A stretch of 64,000 nucleotides of DNA, from NCBI GenBank assembly GCA_945875845.1, contig CAMCMB010000006.1:81853-145852 (forward strand), in the 5' to 3' direction. The translations under genes and the position numbers were made by a program. Below, piece after piece: positions 34,574 through 44,431 of this stretch; position 1 is the stretch's first letter, and each line of letters starts with the position of its first letter. This DNA is from Pirellula staleyi DSM 6068. GTDB taxonomy: Bacteria > Planctomycetota > Planctomycetia > Pirellulales > Pirellulaceae. The notes beneath the pieces are model-generated. The model saw only the letters and a program-made list of their open reading frames with translations, was not told the origin of the DNA and searched no databases.

Positions 34574-35737
34574 TCATGCATCGAGGTGAACACAACTTGG
34601 AGGGCAGTCACCTTTAACGATCCATTGATAGACCGACAAAAGTTGTTCCGCGATTCTTGGCCAAGTAAAGCTCTCGGCAATGAGTCGCTTTCCTTTTCGT
34701 CCCATTTCCGCTTGTTCACGATCCGTTTGGTCGAAGAATTGCAGAAGCCCTTTCGCAATCGACTCTGCGGTAATGTCGACCTGGATTGCGCAGCCATTTC
34801 GGAAGCCAATATCTAGATTGCATTGTGGAGTCATAATCACAGGAAGTCCTGACTCCCAGGCTTCCAGAACGGCAATTGGCAAACCTTCACTTTTAGAAGG
34901 TAATACAAAGAGCCGTCCTTCATCCAGAACTTTTTGCTTTTCTGCACCGAACAAAGGACCGGTCATCGAAACACATCGTTCGAGGGACATTGTTCGAACC
35001 AGTGATTCCAGTTCTCGTTCATGCCCTCCATCATCCCATCCAATAATCCTGAGATGCCAAGTTTTCAGAATCTCTTCCGGCATCGTACTCCAAGCTTTAA
35101 TAAGATTGACAAGGCCTTTCTTGGGGTGCAAGCGTCCAATAAATACCACTTCATTTTTCTTATGAACGGATATGCTTACGTTTCGATCCTCAACGCCGTT
35201 TGGTAGGATGCAAATAGGATTCTTGAGACCGAGATTCCTAATGTCATTCAACTCTTTTTCGTTAAGGGCATGAATACATGCGGCCGTTTCAAGCATTTTT
35301 CTCTCGAATAGCCGAAGTATTAGCTTCTTCTTCCACGAACTATTTCGGAGAGCCCATCCTTCTAACATGCCGTGCGGTGAAACCAACGTGGGCTTTCGGT
35401 GTTCGAACTGAAACCGACGTGTCAAAAAGGATGGATACTGCCATAAGCCATGCAAATGCACTAAATCAACATTCCGTGATTTCTCATTTACAAATTTTGC
35501 AAGTTCAGGCGATCGTCGGTAGAATTTCGGAAAAATTGAGGGAAATGCATTGGCATTAATATTTTCCCACTCATGACGATCTATGCTCCATCTCGAGTCC
35601 TCGACTCCTGCCGCGATAACTTCAACGCCCAATCTCTGACAGTGTATCGCTTGTGAGCGTTGGACTCCGTAGACACCACCAGCCGCGTTTGAAAGGGATG
35701 AGCAAAGCGTCAAAACGCGAAGACTAGTAGAAGGCAT
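34574..35737 (-). CDS. glycosyltransferase family 4
   Basis: 387 residues, GT-B fold. N-terminal strand and glycine loop: RVLTLCSSLSNAAGGVYGVQ. HLHGLWQYPSFLTRR and LVSPHGMLEGWALRNSSWKK match amylovoran/colanic GT4 enzymes. The donor site is VVFIGRLHPKKGLVNLIKAW and the E-x7-E motif is KSEGLPIAVLEAWESGLPVI. It should add one sugar to the lipid-linked repeat unit; the sugar cannot be assigned. The upstream gap (35738-35863) has a short T-rich stretch and no gene. Confidence 0.88.
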   Translation of the reverse strand: MPSTSLRVLTLCSSLSNAAGGVYGVQRSQAIHCQRLGVEVIAAGVEDSRWSIDRHEWENINANAFPSIFPKFYRRSPELAKFVNEKSRNVDLVHLHGLWQYPSFLTRRFQFEHRKPTLVSPHGMLEGWALRNSSWKKKLILRLFERKMLETAACIHALNEKELNDIRNLGLKNPICILPNGVEDRNVSISVHKKNEVVFIGRLHPKKGLVNLIKAWSTMPEEILKTWHLRIIGWDDGGHERELESLVRTMSLERCVSMTGPLFGAEKQKVLDEGRLFVLPSKSEGLPIAVLEAWESGLPVIMTPQCNLDIGFRNGCAIQVDITAESIAKGLLQFFDQTDREQAEMGRKGKRLIAESFTWPRIAEQLLSVYQWIVKGDCPPSCVHLDA

Positions 35738-35863
35738 GCTAGATTGTTCGATTGCAATTTTTACAACAACTTCAAAATAGGATTTTGACTATTTGATAGT
35801 TGAGGCCATTTGACATTAGGAACGTCTAAAGTAGTAAAGTAGTTTTTTTCTAAGCAATCGACA

Positions 35864-36532
35864 TCAACCATTAAACAGAATGGTCGCTTCGGAAACAAAA
35901 AATTGAGACGGCGCAAAATCAGTTATGGTAGTAACACTCTTTCCATTTGCTTTCGCGAAATCTAGAATACGCGACTTAGCAAGTGGAATGTCGCCACTTT
36001 CTGGTCCCGCTGACTTGTCGGAGTTGTCCAAGTATAGGATTCCCGTGGCAGAAAGTAGTTGGAAAGCTCCAGCAACACACTCGTCTCGATAGCGACCATC
36101 CACCATGATCAAGTCGAATGGCAAACTTCGATGTTCATCAGAAACACGGACATAGTCTTCAAGAGAGAGGCACAGTTTTCGAAGAACGTTCTGCCGATTT
36201 CCCAATTTCTTTCCGATCAAATCAAACCACTCGCTACTGTCTTCGTGGGATAGCAAGAATCCGCATCGATCAGCGTACCAAGTGGTTGAGGTTCCTGACC
36301 CAAATTCCAACACGCGAGACTTGGGATTTAAATGCTTCGATAGGATTGCCTGTCCATCGTAAGAAATCCATGGTTGGAGAGGGAGACTCTTAAAAACCAC
36401 TCGTCGAATTCCTGAGATTACGGCGCGGGTGCCGTTTCGAACAATTCGGCTCACGGTTACTCGGTGCCCTAGATGATCATGCAAACGCGACTTTCTATCT
36501 GCTCCGCCTGCGATTAGCTTATTCAAAACCAC
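35864..36532 (-). CDS. class I SAM-dependent methyltransferase-like protein
   Basis: 222 residues. SAM motif I is RVLEFGSGTSTTWYADR, followed by the acidic loop SHEDSSEWFD and a motif IV region DLIMVDGRYRDECVAGAF. This arrangement is that of small methyltransferases found in O-antigen and capsule loci. The acceptor is unknown, probably a sugar or a lipid-linked intermediate. It stands between the polymerase gene (121 nt) and a GT4 gene (126 nt), the widest spacings in this part of the locus. Confidence 0.75.
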   Translation of the reverse strand: MVLNKLIAGGADRKSRLHDHLGHRVTVSRIVRNGTRAVISGIRRVVFKSLPLQPWISYDGQAILSKHLNPKSRVLEFGSGTSTTWYADRCGFLLSHEDSSEWFDLIGKKLGNRQNVLRKLCLSLEDYVRVSDEHRSLPFDLIMVDGRYRDECVAGAFQLLSATGILYLDNSDKSAGPESGDIPLAKSRILDFAKANGKSVTTITDFAPSQFFVSEATILFNG

Positions 36533-36653
36533 GATACCTCTTCCTCGTATTTGCTCTCAACCGTAGTACGACCCTAATTCTCGGTTTCATTCAGAGAATT
36601 CAATGGTAAAAATGTCCGATATGGATCCGACTCAGCGCGTTGATTGAACTTGC

Positions 36654-37949
36654 CTAAGTATATTGTAGCACAGCAGAGACTGTCTCGGATTTTTTCGCGA
36701 CAAACCTCAATAGAACCAAAGGTATGACGATGTAGATTACACATGGGACGAATGCCGCTTCAACTCCTTGCGCTATGAACCAATGAAGGCCAGCTGAAAG
36801 TCCCACATAGACGAGGCAATGCCGCGGGTCTCCAAATGCGATACATTTGGCGTAGAGATTCTCAAACGATCTCGCCAACCACCAAAAGAAAACGGGTGTT
36901 AGGAGGCCAAATTGCAAAAAAACATTCGCAATTCCGCCTGCTGCTGCTCCTCCGGACAAAGCACTGCCTACGACTTCAAATACATGGTTTCCCTGCATCG
37001 GTGACTCGAACCACCCAACGGTCAAATCTGGTTTATCGGGCCATATTTGGCGGGGAATCCAGCAAATCGCCAAGTTCACGTAAGTGGTGCCGTACTGATA
37101 TAGTCCGTTTCTGTAGGACGTCGTAACCAGGTAGCAGTGATAAACAAATTCGTTGTCATTGACATTTTTAGCCTTATGCAAAAGTGGGTCTGCTACATTT
37201 AATGATAATACTTTGCTCCACTGTTGATCCGAGGAGACGCTATAGTCTCGAATGGTAACAAAAAGTAACATCAAAAAGCCCGTGGCAGCGAGTCCCGACA
37301 TCAATATGAAGCGGGAGGGCGGTCTCCGCAGCGCAAGAGAAGGTGTGAACAGCAGAACAATTGCCATGGGAAACATCGGACCGCGTCGCACTGTAATGAT
37401 GAATGGTACGAGGCATGCAATAGCGAGAATTCCCGTGCATATCAATTTAATTCTGCCTTCACGACCAGGCGTTTTTAGGGACGCCCAAAGCATCAATGCA
37501 ATGGATGGATACGTGGCATGAAACGCCATATACCAATACGCAGTTGTTCCTCTCCAGTCTTTCTCTGACTGTGACGTGAAACTATAAGTGCCAGCGAAAC
37601 CAATAATTGCCACGACCATGGAGAGATACCAGAGCGTGTTCCACTCGTAATCGACGGACGCCCCTTCATTTTTAAAGCATTTCACACTTGGCTGCGCAAT
37701 CACAATAGCAATGTATGTGCATAATATGATAGCGAGCGACAAGACCTGATCGGTGTTTGCGAGATAAGCTCCCATCTGATATTGGGCGTTGAAGTTTAGA
37801 AATATATAGAAATAGCTGCCAAGAAAGACCGAGGTGAACTTGAATGAAAGCAATTTCCTCGGAGTCGAAATGGAGGTAATGACAACGCTTGCAAACAGAA
37901 GCAAAATGGAAGTATTTAAAAAAAATATAACTAAGTTACTATCGGTCAT
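36654..37949 (-). CDS. Wzy-like O-antigen polymerase
   Basis: 431 residues with about eleven to twelve hydrophobic segments and a long periplasmic loop (FVYHCYLVTTSYRNGLYQYG ... WPDKPDLTVGWFESP) near residues 255-320, typical of Wzy polymerases and related oligosaccharide repeat-unit polymerases. Wzy proteins have low identity, so the call rests on topology and locus context (a Wzx-like flippase and transferases on both sides). It would join repeat units on the periplasmic face of the inner membrane. Local G+C is clearly low here, with long A/T runs at 37910-37960. Confidence 0.75.
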   Translation of the reverse strand: MTDSNLVIFFLNTSILLLFASVVITSISTPRKLLSFKFTSVFLGSYFYIFLNFNAQYQMGAYLANTDQVLSLAIILCTYIAIVIAQPSVKCFKNEGASVDYEWNTLWYLSMVVAIIGFAGTYSFTSQSEKDWRGTTAYWYMAFHATYPSIALMLWASLKTPGREGRIKLICTGILAIACLVPFIITVRRGPMFPMAIVLLFTPSLALRRPPSRFILMSGLAATGFLMLLFVTIRDYSVSSDQQWSKVLSLNVADPLLHKAKNVNDNEFVYHCYLVTTSYRNGLYQYGTTYVNLAICWIPRQIWPDKPDLTVGWFESPMQGNHVFEVVGSALSGGAAAGGIANVFLQFGLLTPVFFWWLARSFENLYAKCIAFGDPRHCLVYVGLSAGLHWFIAQGVEAAFVPCVIYIVIPLVLLRFVAKKSETVSAVLQYT

Positions 37950-37973
37950 CCGAAATATTATCCTAACGTGCTT

Positions 37974-39209
37974 TCATCTTGACGAGATTTCCTTTTCGAA
38001 AGCTACGATCAGCTTTCTTCCGTATTGGTCGATTGTAAGCTCACTGGCAAGTTTTTGCGAGTTTATCCCCATTTGGAGTCGGCTCGTTGCATCTTCTTTC
38101 ATTAAGGTGATGTACTGGATAAATGCCTCAATATCGTTTGGATTTGCGACGAACCCGTTTTCGCCATGTTCGACGATTGTACCGCTGTTGGGCGTGGTAA
38201 TGATAGGGAGCCCCGCAGCCATCGCTTCCAATACTACGCCCGCAGATCCCTCACAGGTACTTGGAAAGAAAAAAACGTCGAATTCATTCAGGTGACGCTG
38301 GATCTGTGAACGTGCCACGGCTCCTGTAAAATCAACGTAAGGTCGGTACTCGTCAATCCGTTGTTGATTAAGATAATTTCGCCCAACCATGGTAAACCGA
38401 ACTCCTTTACCACTCATTTTCTTAGCAATCTCCATAAAGATTGGAGCGTTCTTCCTCAGATTCACTTGGCCAACAAAGCCAATCGTAAATGGATCTTTTC
38501 GTTTTTCGCAGTCCCTGCCATTGGATATGGATTCAAACTCGCCAGGATAGGGTATCAAATCAATTCGGTTAGGATCGACACCGCAGGTAACTAGACCTTC
38601 CACTACATATCGAGAAGGAGCTACGATCCGATCTAAGTTTTCCCATGTTTTTTGTTCATTCTCGTGTACCAGATCGAACGCTTTATCTGACATGGGATTC
38701 TCCCATCCCGGCCATCGTTCTTGTTGATACTGTGCTTGCTGCCTTTCGATAGCCGCAGGTGCAATCATTTGCTCCCCTACAACGACAACTCCCTTATCCC
38801 GGGTATGCTTACATAATCGAGGATGAATATTTCTCACGTAACCATACATTCCATTTGCTTTTTGGGTTCCTTGTTTTTCAATCCACTGGGCGGTCTCCAA
38901 AGACATCCATTCAAAATACTCTTCATCCATTCGAAAGTGACGTTTTGCGATTGCTCCTCGAAGCATCAGCCAAGGATTTGACCGCACCATTTCGCTCGGA
39001 ATGACGTGGCAGTACCTTTCAAGCATTTTTTGCCCGTACTTTGGCGAAACCATTCTCATCCCCCACCCGACAAAGGCCTCCCAAGAGCCAGGCGGCGAAT
39101 ACCAAGAAGTAAACATGCTGTGCAAGCAACGCTCTCGATGGAGCGCTTGAGCGACGTCATAGTGTCGTCTCGATCCATCCATTATGTGAGCGACCCGGAC
39201 CTCGTTCAT
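37974..39209 (-). CDS. glycosyltransferase family 4
   Basis: 411 residues, GT-B. Starts VRVAHIMDGSRRHYDVAQAL. The acceptor half includes FDLVHENEQKTWENLDRIVA and RYVVEGLVTCGVD; the donor half has FTIGFVGQVNLRKNAPIFME and the E-x7-E segment CEGSAGVVLEAMAAGLPIIT. The start ATG overlaps the upstream GT4 stop by 4 nt, so the two transferases are coupled. Sugar specificity cannot be read from sequence. Confidence 0.88.
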   Translation of the reverse strand: MNEVRVAHIMDGSRRHYDVAQALHRERCLHSMFTSWYSPPGSWEAFVGWGMRMVSPKYGQKMLERYCHVIPSEMVRSNPWLMLRGAIAKRHFRMDEEYFEWMSLETAQWIEKQGTQKANGMYGYVRNIHPRLCKHTRDKGVVVVGEQMIAPAAIERQQAQYQQERWPGWENPMSDKAFDLVHENEQKTWENLDRIVAPSRYVVEGLVTCGVDPNRIDLIPYPGEFESISNGRDCEKRKDPFTIGFVGQVNLRKNAPIFMEIAKKMSGKGVRFTMVGRNYLNQQRIDEYRPYVDFTGAVARSQIQRHLNEFDVFFFPSTCEGSAGVVLEAMAAGLPIITTPNSGTIVEHGENGFVANPNDIEAFIQYITLMKEDATSRLQMGINSQKLASELTIDQYGRKLIVAFEKEISSR

Positions 39210-40396
39210 GTTGAATAACTTTGCCCTTCAGCAAAACTTTGTCCAGAACCGAAGGAAGTGCTCGTGTTTAGTAAAGCGCTCTCCCATTGCTTAGAGACAG
39301 TTGAGAAACCATAGCGATCCTCGGTCCATTTTCTTAGTCGGTTGCAATCTATCTTCTCGCATCGGATCATAGATATCATCTTTAGTAGCCCAACCTCAAA
39401 TGCACTCCAATCTGTCCCTTCCGTGATGATAACATCTTCGTTGTCCAAACCAAGCTCTGCGGTTCCTCCTGCCGAAGTCGCAACGACGGGAATGCCCCTG
39501 GCCATCGCCTCAACCAAAACAAGGGGGAGTCCCTCGAAAAGCGATGGTAAGACAACCAAGTCAACGTGTTCGAGAACCTCGGAAAGCTGTGCATGATTGT
39601 ACTCGCCATGAAATGAAACTCGGTCTATCAGGCCGCGATGCTTAACCTTTTGGACCAAAACATCTTTATAGCCAGAGCCGCAATCACCTCCATAGAAGTG
39701 TAGCTTGCTAAGTCGCAAAACACTACAATTCGTGCGTTCACTCCATAAATCGATGAGCTGAGCTGGTCTTTTGTGATCGACAAGTCGTCCAAGAAAGGCC
39801 ACGTTCAAATCTCGAGTTGGAGATTTGCGAACACGGGAAACCTCGGTATCACTTGCTTCTCTCGAAGTTAGAAATGGAATTGTTTTGACCGGAATGTCAG
39901 GCAATAGCGTCTTAAGCTTGCGCGTTACTTCATTGGAGTTTCCAATGATCTCGGTCATACTTGCGGCTACTCTGTGACCAAGAGACTCTCGCACTGGGCA
40001 ATCCACAATTTCATGATAGATGCAATGACCTCCCAAAGCACAATACCTTTTTGCTACGAGATGCATTCTTCCTTCACCAATACAGTAGACAACGTCGAAT
40101 GACCTATTCATCAACAGAGGCCACCCCCAAATGGATACCGCTTTGCCTAAAAACGAAAGCCTACCAAAGCCAAACGGGGGAACAATGATTCGAACGCCTT
40201 TTGCCCTAAGTGTATTGAGTGACAACGCGTCCCAATTGGTTGCTGCGGCGGCGATTGTCACATCCGCCCCTTTGCTCTTTAGAATCTCACAAAGAATCGT
40301 AACGTGTGTCTGCGGCCCGCCCACAGCCAATCCGCCGCTGATGAGTATCTTCTTCGACTTAGGCACCTTCACCGTAAAATCACCCTCAAAAGCCAT
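39206..40396 (-). CDS. glycosyltransferase family 4
   Basis: 396 residues, GT-B. ISGGLAVGGPQTHVTILCEI at about 20-39 is the N-terminal glycine-rich acceptor loop. The donor lobe has LNVAFLGRLVDHKRPAQLID, FHGEYNHAQLSEVLEHVDLV and the E-x7-E segment FEGLPLVLVEAMARGIPVVA. It overlaps the upstream GT2 gene by 28 nt and the next GT4 gene by 4 nt. It probably acts in the repeat-unit assembly line; the sugar is unknown. Confidence 0.88.
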   Translation of the reverse strand: MAFEGDFTVKVPKSKKILISGGLAVGGPQTHVTILCEILKSKGADVTIAAAATNWDALSLNTLRAKGVRIIVPPFGFGRLSFLGKAVSIWGWPLLMNRSFDVVYCIGEGRMHLVAKRYCALGGHCIYHEIVDCPVRESLGHRVAASMTEIIGNSNEVTRKLKTLLPDIPVKTIPFLTSREASDTEVSRVRKSPTRDLNVAFLGRLVDHKRPAQLIDLWSERTNCSVLRLSKLHFYGGDCGSGYKDVLVQKVKHRGLIDRVSFHGEYNHAQLSEVLEHVDLVVLPSLFEGLPLVLVEAMARGIPVVATSAGGTAELGLDNEDVIITEGTDWSAFEVGLLKMISMIRCEKIDCNRLRKWTEDRYGFSTVSKQWESALLNTSTSFGSGQSFAEGQSYST

Positions 40397-41427
40397 TTTG
40401 GAACAAGCCTAGAAGCTAAAGCAATACTGACAGCGCAGGCGATGGCCAGGGTAGACCCATTGTAGCAATTCACTAGATTCCTTACCCTAAGGTCGGAGTA
40501 GGTTCCCCGCTTTCCTTTGCAAAGTCCGGAACGCTCAAGCAGCACAGCTCTCGGAATACTTCGAAGATTAACACTGTAAAAAAGCAAATTTTCAATCTGG
40601 CCCCCTTGATGGCGCAGATGCCCTTCTGTTTGGATTCTTGCCATATCGACTGCTGTCGCTCGAGCTTGACAATCCCCAATGCGGCGATCGGAATCATCAA
40701 CCTCTAGGCACGAAAGATTTCGGAAATGGACCCGTTTTCCTCGCATGATTTCAAACCATACCGCAGTGTGTGGATAAATAGAATGTAAAAATCGAGGATG
40801 GAAGTGTTGCAGGTAGGCCGTTCTTCTGAAAATAAAATTACCAATAAACGTAGGATGGAACTTGCCAAGTTGCATCAAGGACTCGCGAACATCTTGGAAG
40901 ATAACATCTTGACTAGACGCCGTTTTGCGCCACTCACTACTACAATCTGCATTCTTCAGGTTTAGGATCACGAGTGTATCTGCATCGAAACCTAAGCATA
41001 CCTTCAGCAAATCAACCACCCCACGAGGTACAAATAGGTCGTCGTCCCCAAGCAGAAAAACAAATTCGCCAGATGCAAGTCGAACGGCAGCATCCATATT
41101 GATCGAGAATCCTTGATTCTCTGGAAACCGAACGACAGAAATCCGTAGGTTTGGATTTTCGTCCACAATCCGACCAATAACCGAGGGTGTATCATCCGTT
41201 GATCCGTTGTCGCTAATACAGATCTCAACCTGATCTCCCAGTTGGTCCGTCTCAATTTGACCTGCTAAAATCGATAGGGTTTTCTGTAAAAAGTTGCTTC
41301 TATTCCAAGTTGGAATACAGATACTTAGTTTCGCGGATTTCTCGGCCACTGGTAGCCGTGTCACTTTAAGCTGATCTTTCCAATTTGACTTCAGTTTCCG
41401 ATGGTTTCGGTATGCTCCATCTTTCAA
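40369..41427 (-). CDS. glycosyltransferase family 2
   Basis: 352 residues in the longest frame. The GT-A core begins LSICIPTWNRSNFLQKTLSI, with ICISDNGSTDDTPSVIGRIV and the DxD-like site FVFLLGDDDLFVPRGVVDLL. The ATG at 41427 would overlap the acyltransferase gene by 62 nt; a GTG at 41362-41364, one base after that gene's TAA, is a reasonable alternative and would drop 21 basic residues. Adds a sugar from a nucleotide donor on the cytoplasmic side; identity unknown. Confidence 0.87.
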   Translation of the reverse strand: MKDGAYRNHRKLKSNWKDQLKVTRLPVAEKSAKLSICIPTWNRSNFLQKTLSILAGQIETDQLGDQVEICISDNGSTDDTPSVIGRIVDENPNLRISVVRFPENQGFSINMDAAVRLASGEFVFLLGDDDLFVPRGVVDLLKVCLGFDADTLVILNLKNADCSSEWRKTASSQDVIFQDVRESLMQLGKFHPTFIGNFIFRRTAYLQHFHPRFLHSIYPHTAVWFEIMRGKRVHFRNLSCLEVDDSDRRIGDCQARATAVDMARIQTEGHLRHQGGQIENLLFYSVNLRSIPRAVLLERSGLCKGKRGTYSDLRVRNLVNCYNGSTLAIACAVSIALASRLVPKWLLRVILR

Positions 41428-42514
41428 CTAGTTGAAAAAAGACGTAAGCGAAAATGAGACTCACAACGACTCCTGCCAAAGTCATCCATAGCGTCTCGTA
41501 CTTATAGTTTGGATCATCCGGTGAAACTAGCCGGTGGAAAATCAGTAGTAGCGGGGCATGCACAGCGTAGAGGGAGTAGCTAAACACGCCAATTGCGGCA
41601 AAAAACCCTCCAGTTCGCTTGCGCCAAATCTTCTCACCCCACGGAGACAAGCTAGTTCTTAACAAACTTGCAAAAAGGATCGCCCAGAAGATTTCCGCCA
41701 GCAAGTAGTAATTCATCAGCGACAGGTAAACACCAATAGTTAGCGCTACAATGCTCGATGAGAACCAAGCTTTGTCCCCCGCATCCTTGCATCTTCCTGC
41801 TTCAACTTCCGCAAGATAGAAGCCCATCGTCCAAGTAAACCAATAAGGTAGGAAAATGGGTCCTCGCGCGGAGCGATTCGCAAGCAGGCTTTCAAATCCG
41901 AACAATATTTCACATAGGGTGTAGAGTAGGGATATGAAAAACGTCAAGGCAAGCACGCGAGTCGGTCCAAACCGAAAGGACAATGCGTAAAGCAATGGGT
42001 ACATTGCGTAGAGATGAATCTCCATTGCCAGCGTCCAGAACACACCATTGCTGCCAAACGAAGGAGCTGCATAGCCTTGAAGTGTCAATAAACTAATTAA
42101 GAAAGTGGATGCCGAATTGTCCTGGTTGGGGACAGAATGCCCGGACATGGCTTGGAGCCAATAATCTATCAAGGCCGTAAGTAGTAGAGCACAAACATAT
42201 GTTGGGAAAATTCGCCAGAACCGACGACCTGCAAACTTGGCAAGGTCGAAATCTCTCGGTTTAGTAGTGGCGAGATTGCGTGCGCCGCGCCTATGTATAC
42301 AGTATCCTGACAGAACGAAGAATAGAGTAACTCCAAGGCCGCCGAAGTTAAAGGGTGCGGTCAAATATCCAATCCAAGCATTCAGATTAGGCGTTAGGCC
42401 ATGTTCTCGGTAGGTGGCTCCAATCCCAACCCAAAAAGCCGACCGAGCGTGATAGACAAGCACCGCCAACGCGGCCAAACCTCGAAGCCCATCAATTGCA
42501 TTCAACCTTCTCAT
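41366..42514 (-). CDS. acyltransferase family 3 (OafA/YrhL-like)
   Basis: 382 residues with about ten membrane helices. The N-terminus LNAIDGLRGLAALAVLVYHA carries the family's conserved Arg and His, followed by GGLGVTLFFVLSGYCIHRR and FWRIFPTYVCALLL. A central WTLAMEIHLYAMYPLLYAL is the usual 'W.L..E...Y...P' motif. These enzymes O-acetylate or otherwise acylate exported sugars. It is the second acylating enzyme in the locus, next to the soluble WcaF-like one. Confidence 0.9.
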   Translation of the reverse strand: MRRLNAIDGLRGLAALAVLVYHARSAFWVGIGATYREHGLTPNLNAWIGYLTAPFNFGGLGVTLFFVLSGYCIHRRGARNLATTKPRDFDLAKFAGRRFWRIFPTYVCALLLTALIDYWLQAMSGHSVPNQDNSASTFLISLLTLQGYAAPSFGSNGVFWTLAMEIHLYAMYPLLYALSFRFGPTRVLALTFFISLLYTLCEILFGFESLLANRSARGPIFLPYWFTWTMGFYLAEVEAGRCKDAGDKAWFSSSIVALTIGVYLSLMNYYLLAEIFWAILFASLLRTSLSPWGEKIWRKRTGGFFAAIGVFSYSLYAVHAPLLLIFHRLVSPDDPNYKYETLWMTLAGVVVSLIFAYVFFQLVERWSIPKPSETEVKLERSA

Positions 42515-42597
42515 AGGGTCTTCTCGTCACGTCGGCTCAGATCGCGACGACTATTTATCGTACAAGTTGGCATAAGAGCTGCGAGATTGTCGGTTGT

Positions 42598-43254
42598 TTA
42601 GACTGGCTTCCGGTAAAGAATTCCAATCGTTGATGATAATTGGTGAATAAAGCTAGGCAGCCTTATGTTCGTGAATGGTGCCGGATCCCGCCCGCCCCAT
42701 AATTCGCCTTGCACAATAAGACCAGCCTCACTGCCGATGCGATGCAAGTCGATTCTTGCAAGCGGTGTGATGTGGGCCGGATAACTACTGTCCTGAAAGT
42801 ACCTGTGCTGACCTCTAAGAGCAAAAGCCATTATGCTCCAGAGGTTGTGAATATTGGGAGTTGTAATAAAAATATACCCACCCGGTCTTACCAGTCTCGC
42901 CATCTCTCGAACGAAGTGCCTTGGGTTCTCTATATGCTCTATCACCTCCAACGAGAATGCAAAGTCAACGGTGTCGTCCTCAATGGGCCACACGAGGTTC
43001 AAGTCGCATTGTTTCGCAGAGATTCGAGGTGGCAAATCAACTCGATCGTGGGCGTTGTAATCGAGGAGCGTTACCGAGGTGAACGTTTCCATAAGCATTC
43101 GAGCAAGCGCCCCTTCGCCCCCTCCCACGTCCAGAGCGAGTCGCCTTGGAGAAGTCTCGGGAACAAGCCGGATCGCATTCATTGCCATTTCTTTTGTATG
43201 ATCTGGCGAGACGCCTTTTTCTTGTTTCCCAATCAGCATTTTTGATTGTAACAT
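42598..43254 (-). CDS. class I SAM-dependent methyltransferase
   Basis: 218 residues. SAM motif I is LALDVGGGEGALARMLMETF; motif II VTLLDYNAHD; and the post-motif region has FAFSLEVIEHIENPRHFVREMARLVRPGGYIFITTPN in pieces, typical of Methyltransf_11/12 family members. It probably methylates a sugar of the polysaccharide. It is 85 nt downstream of a GT2 gene. The N-terminal 25 residues are weakly conserved, so the start could be later. Confidence 0.83.
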   Translation of the reverse strand: MLQSKMLIGKQEKGVSPDHTKEMAMNAIRLVPETSPRRLALDVGGGEGALARMLMETFTSVTLLDYNAHDRVDLPPRISAKQCDLNLVWPIEDDTVDFAFSLEVIEHIENPRHFVREMARLVRPGGYIFITTPNIHNLWSIMAFALRGQHRYFQDSSYPAHITPLARIDLHRIGSEAGLIVQGELWGGRDPAPFTNIRLPSFIHQLSSTIGILYRKPV

Positions 43255-43339
43255 AGATATTCTCTCTGACTTTTTGTCGCTTCCGCAGAATATGCGGGTA
43301 AAAAAGCTTGATATGTTGGAAAGTCGAAACGCATCTCTT

Positions 43340-44431
43340 TCACGAAAGTTGTGTTAGTTCCGTTCGAGTTCCTTCTGCAACTGGAAGTTGGGTGGATTGA
43401 GTAGCAATGGATCGCTTAACCAAAAACTTTTTCTCATAAGCATAGTATTTCAACTGCAATGCAAAGCATATCAAACACCACACAACCCCAGGGGATTTGG
43501 AAAGCAAGGACGACAGCCAGCCCGTTCGGCGGATTGCCCCGACGACGGTCTTGTTTCGCAAGAGTTGTTTACCAAGTTGACAAAGGTCATGCCGGAGCGG
43601 CCAAGAAAAACACGCTAACACCAAGTTTCTGCAAAAAACGGGTTCCGCAATCACTTTGAATGCCTTTTCCACACATGCGTTATCGATTGCCCCAAAAGTA
43701 CGCACTTGAGCAATGAGACCATCACGAGCTTGCTCAAGATTCTCTATACCTCCCATACCGATTGGATTGGATGTTAGCGACGTTTGGCTCATCGTGTGCG
43801 AACGGATAAAAACGTAGGTACCGGGGTTGATCACAAGCGATCCAAATCGCGCAATGGCAAAAGCAAAACGAGCGTCAAAATTCCAAAGCGATGCCGGGTG
43901 CAATCCAATCCCAGTCGAATTTCGAAAGAGCAACGCACTCATGTGTACTATAGAGGATGATGTTCCCAAAATGAGATTCTTTGAACTTAATGGCAAACAC
44001 GCGAATTTTGTCCAAAAGTCCTTTCGCGGCGTATTTCTCAGAATCTCTCCGTTTGGCTGGTTTATGCATAGATCCCATGGACTAAGCACACCAGCGACGT
44101 CTGAGGAACCACGAGCACAGCTCATCGAGGATTCGAGGAAATCCTGGCTCCAAATATCGTCGTCGTGCAAAACAATCCCCCAAGGCGCTCGAACGAGTTG
44201 CATGCAACGGAAAGTACTTGCGACTATGTCGACACGTTTGTCATAGCCGACGACACTCACGCGACGATCGTCTAAACTTTGAACGACATCACGGTACGCA
44301 CGATGACCAATTCCGTTCTCCACTACGACTACCCGGAAATCGCCAAAGGATTGACTTAGTACAGACTCAAGAGTTTGTTTGAAATATATCCCCGTTCCGC
44401 CAGCCGGAATTACGATATCAACCTTACACAT
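43340..44431 (-). CDS. glycosyltransferase family 2
   Basis: 363 residues from the ATG at 44429-44431, which overlaps the end of the flippase gene by 8 nt; the upstream ATG would overlap it by 89 nt and adds unconserved residues. The GT-A core opens CKVDIVIPAGGTGIYFKQTL, with VVVVENGIGHRAYRDVVQSL and the DxD-like WGIVLHDDDIW. The C-terminal part is hydrophobic in places (VVWCLICFALQL), perhaps a membrane association. Sugar unknown. Confidence 0.82.
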   Translation of the reverse strand: MCKVDIVIPAGGTGIYFKQTLESVLSQSFGDFRVVVVENGIGHRAYRDVVQSLDDRRVSVVGYDKRVDIVASTFRCMQLVRAPWGIVLHDDDIWSQDFLESSMSCARGSSDVAGVLSPWDLCINQPNGEILRNTPRKDFWTKFACLPLSSKNLILGTSSSIVHMSALLFRNSTGIGLHPASLWNFDARFAFAIARFGSLVINPGTYVFIRSHTMSQTSLTSNPIGMGGIENLEQARDGLIAQVRTFGAIDNACVEKAFKVIAEPVFCRNLVLACFSWPLRHDLCQLGKQLLRNKTVVGAIRRTGWLSSLLSKSPGVVWCLICFALQLKYYAYEKKFLVKRSIATQSTQLPVAEGTRTELTQLS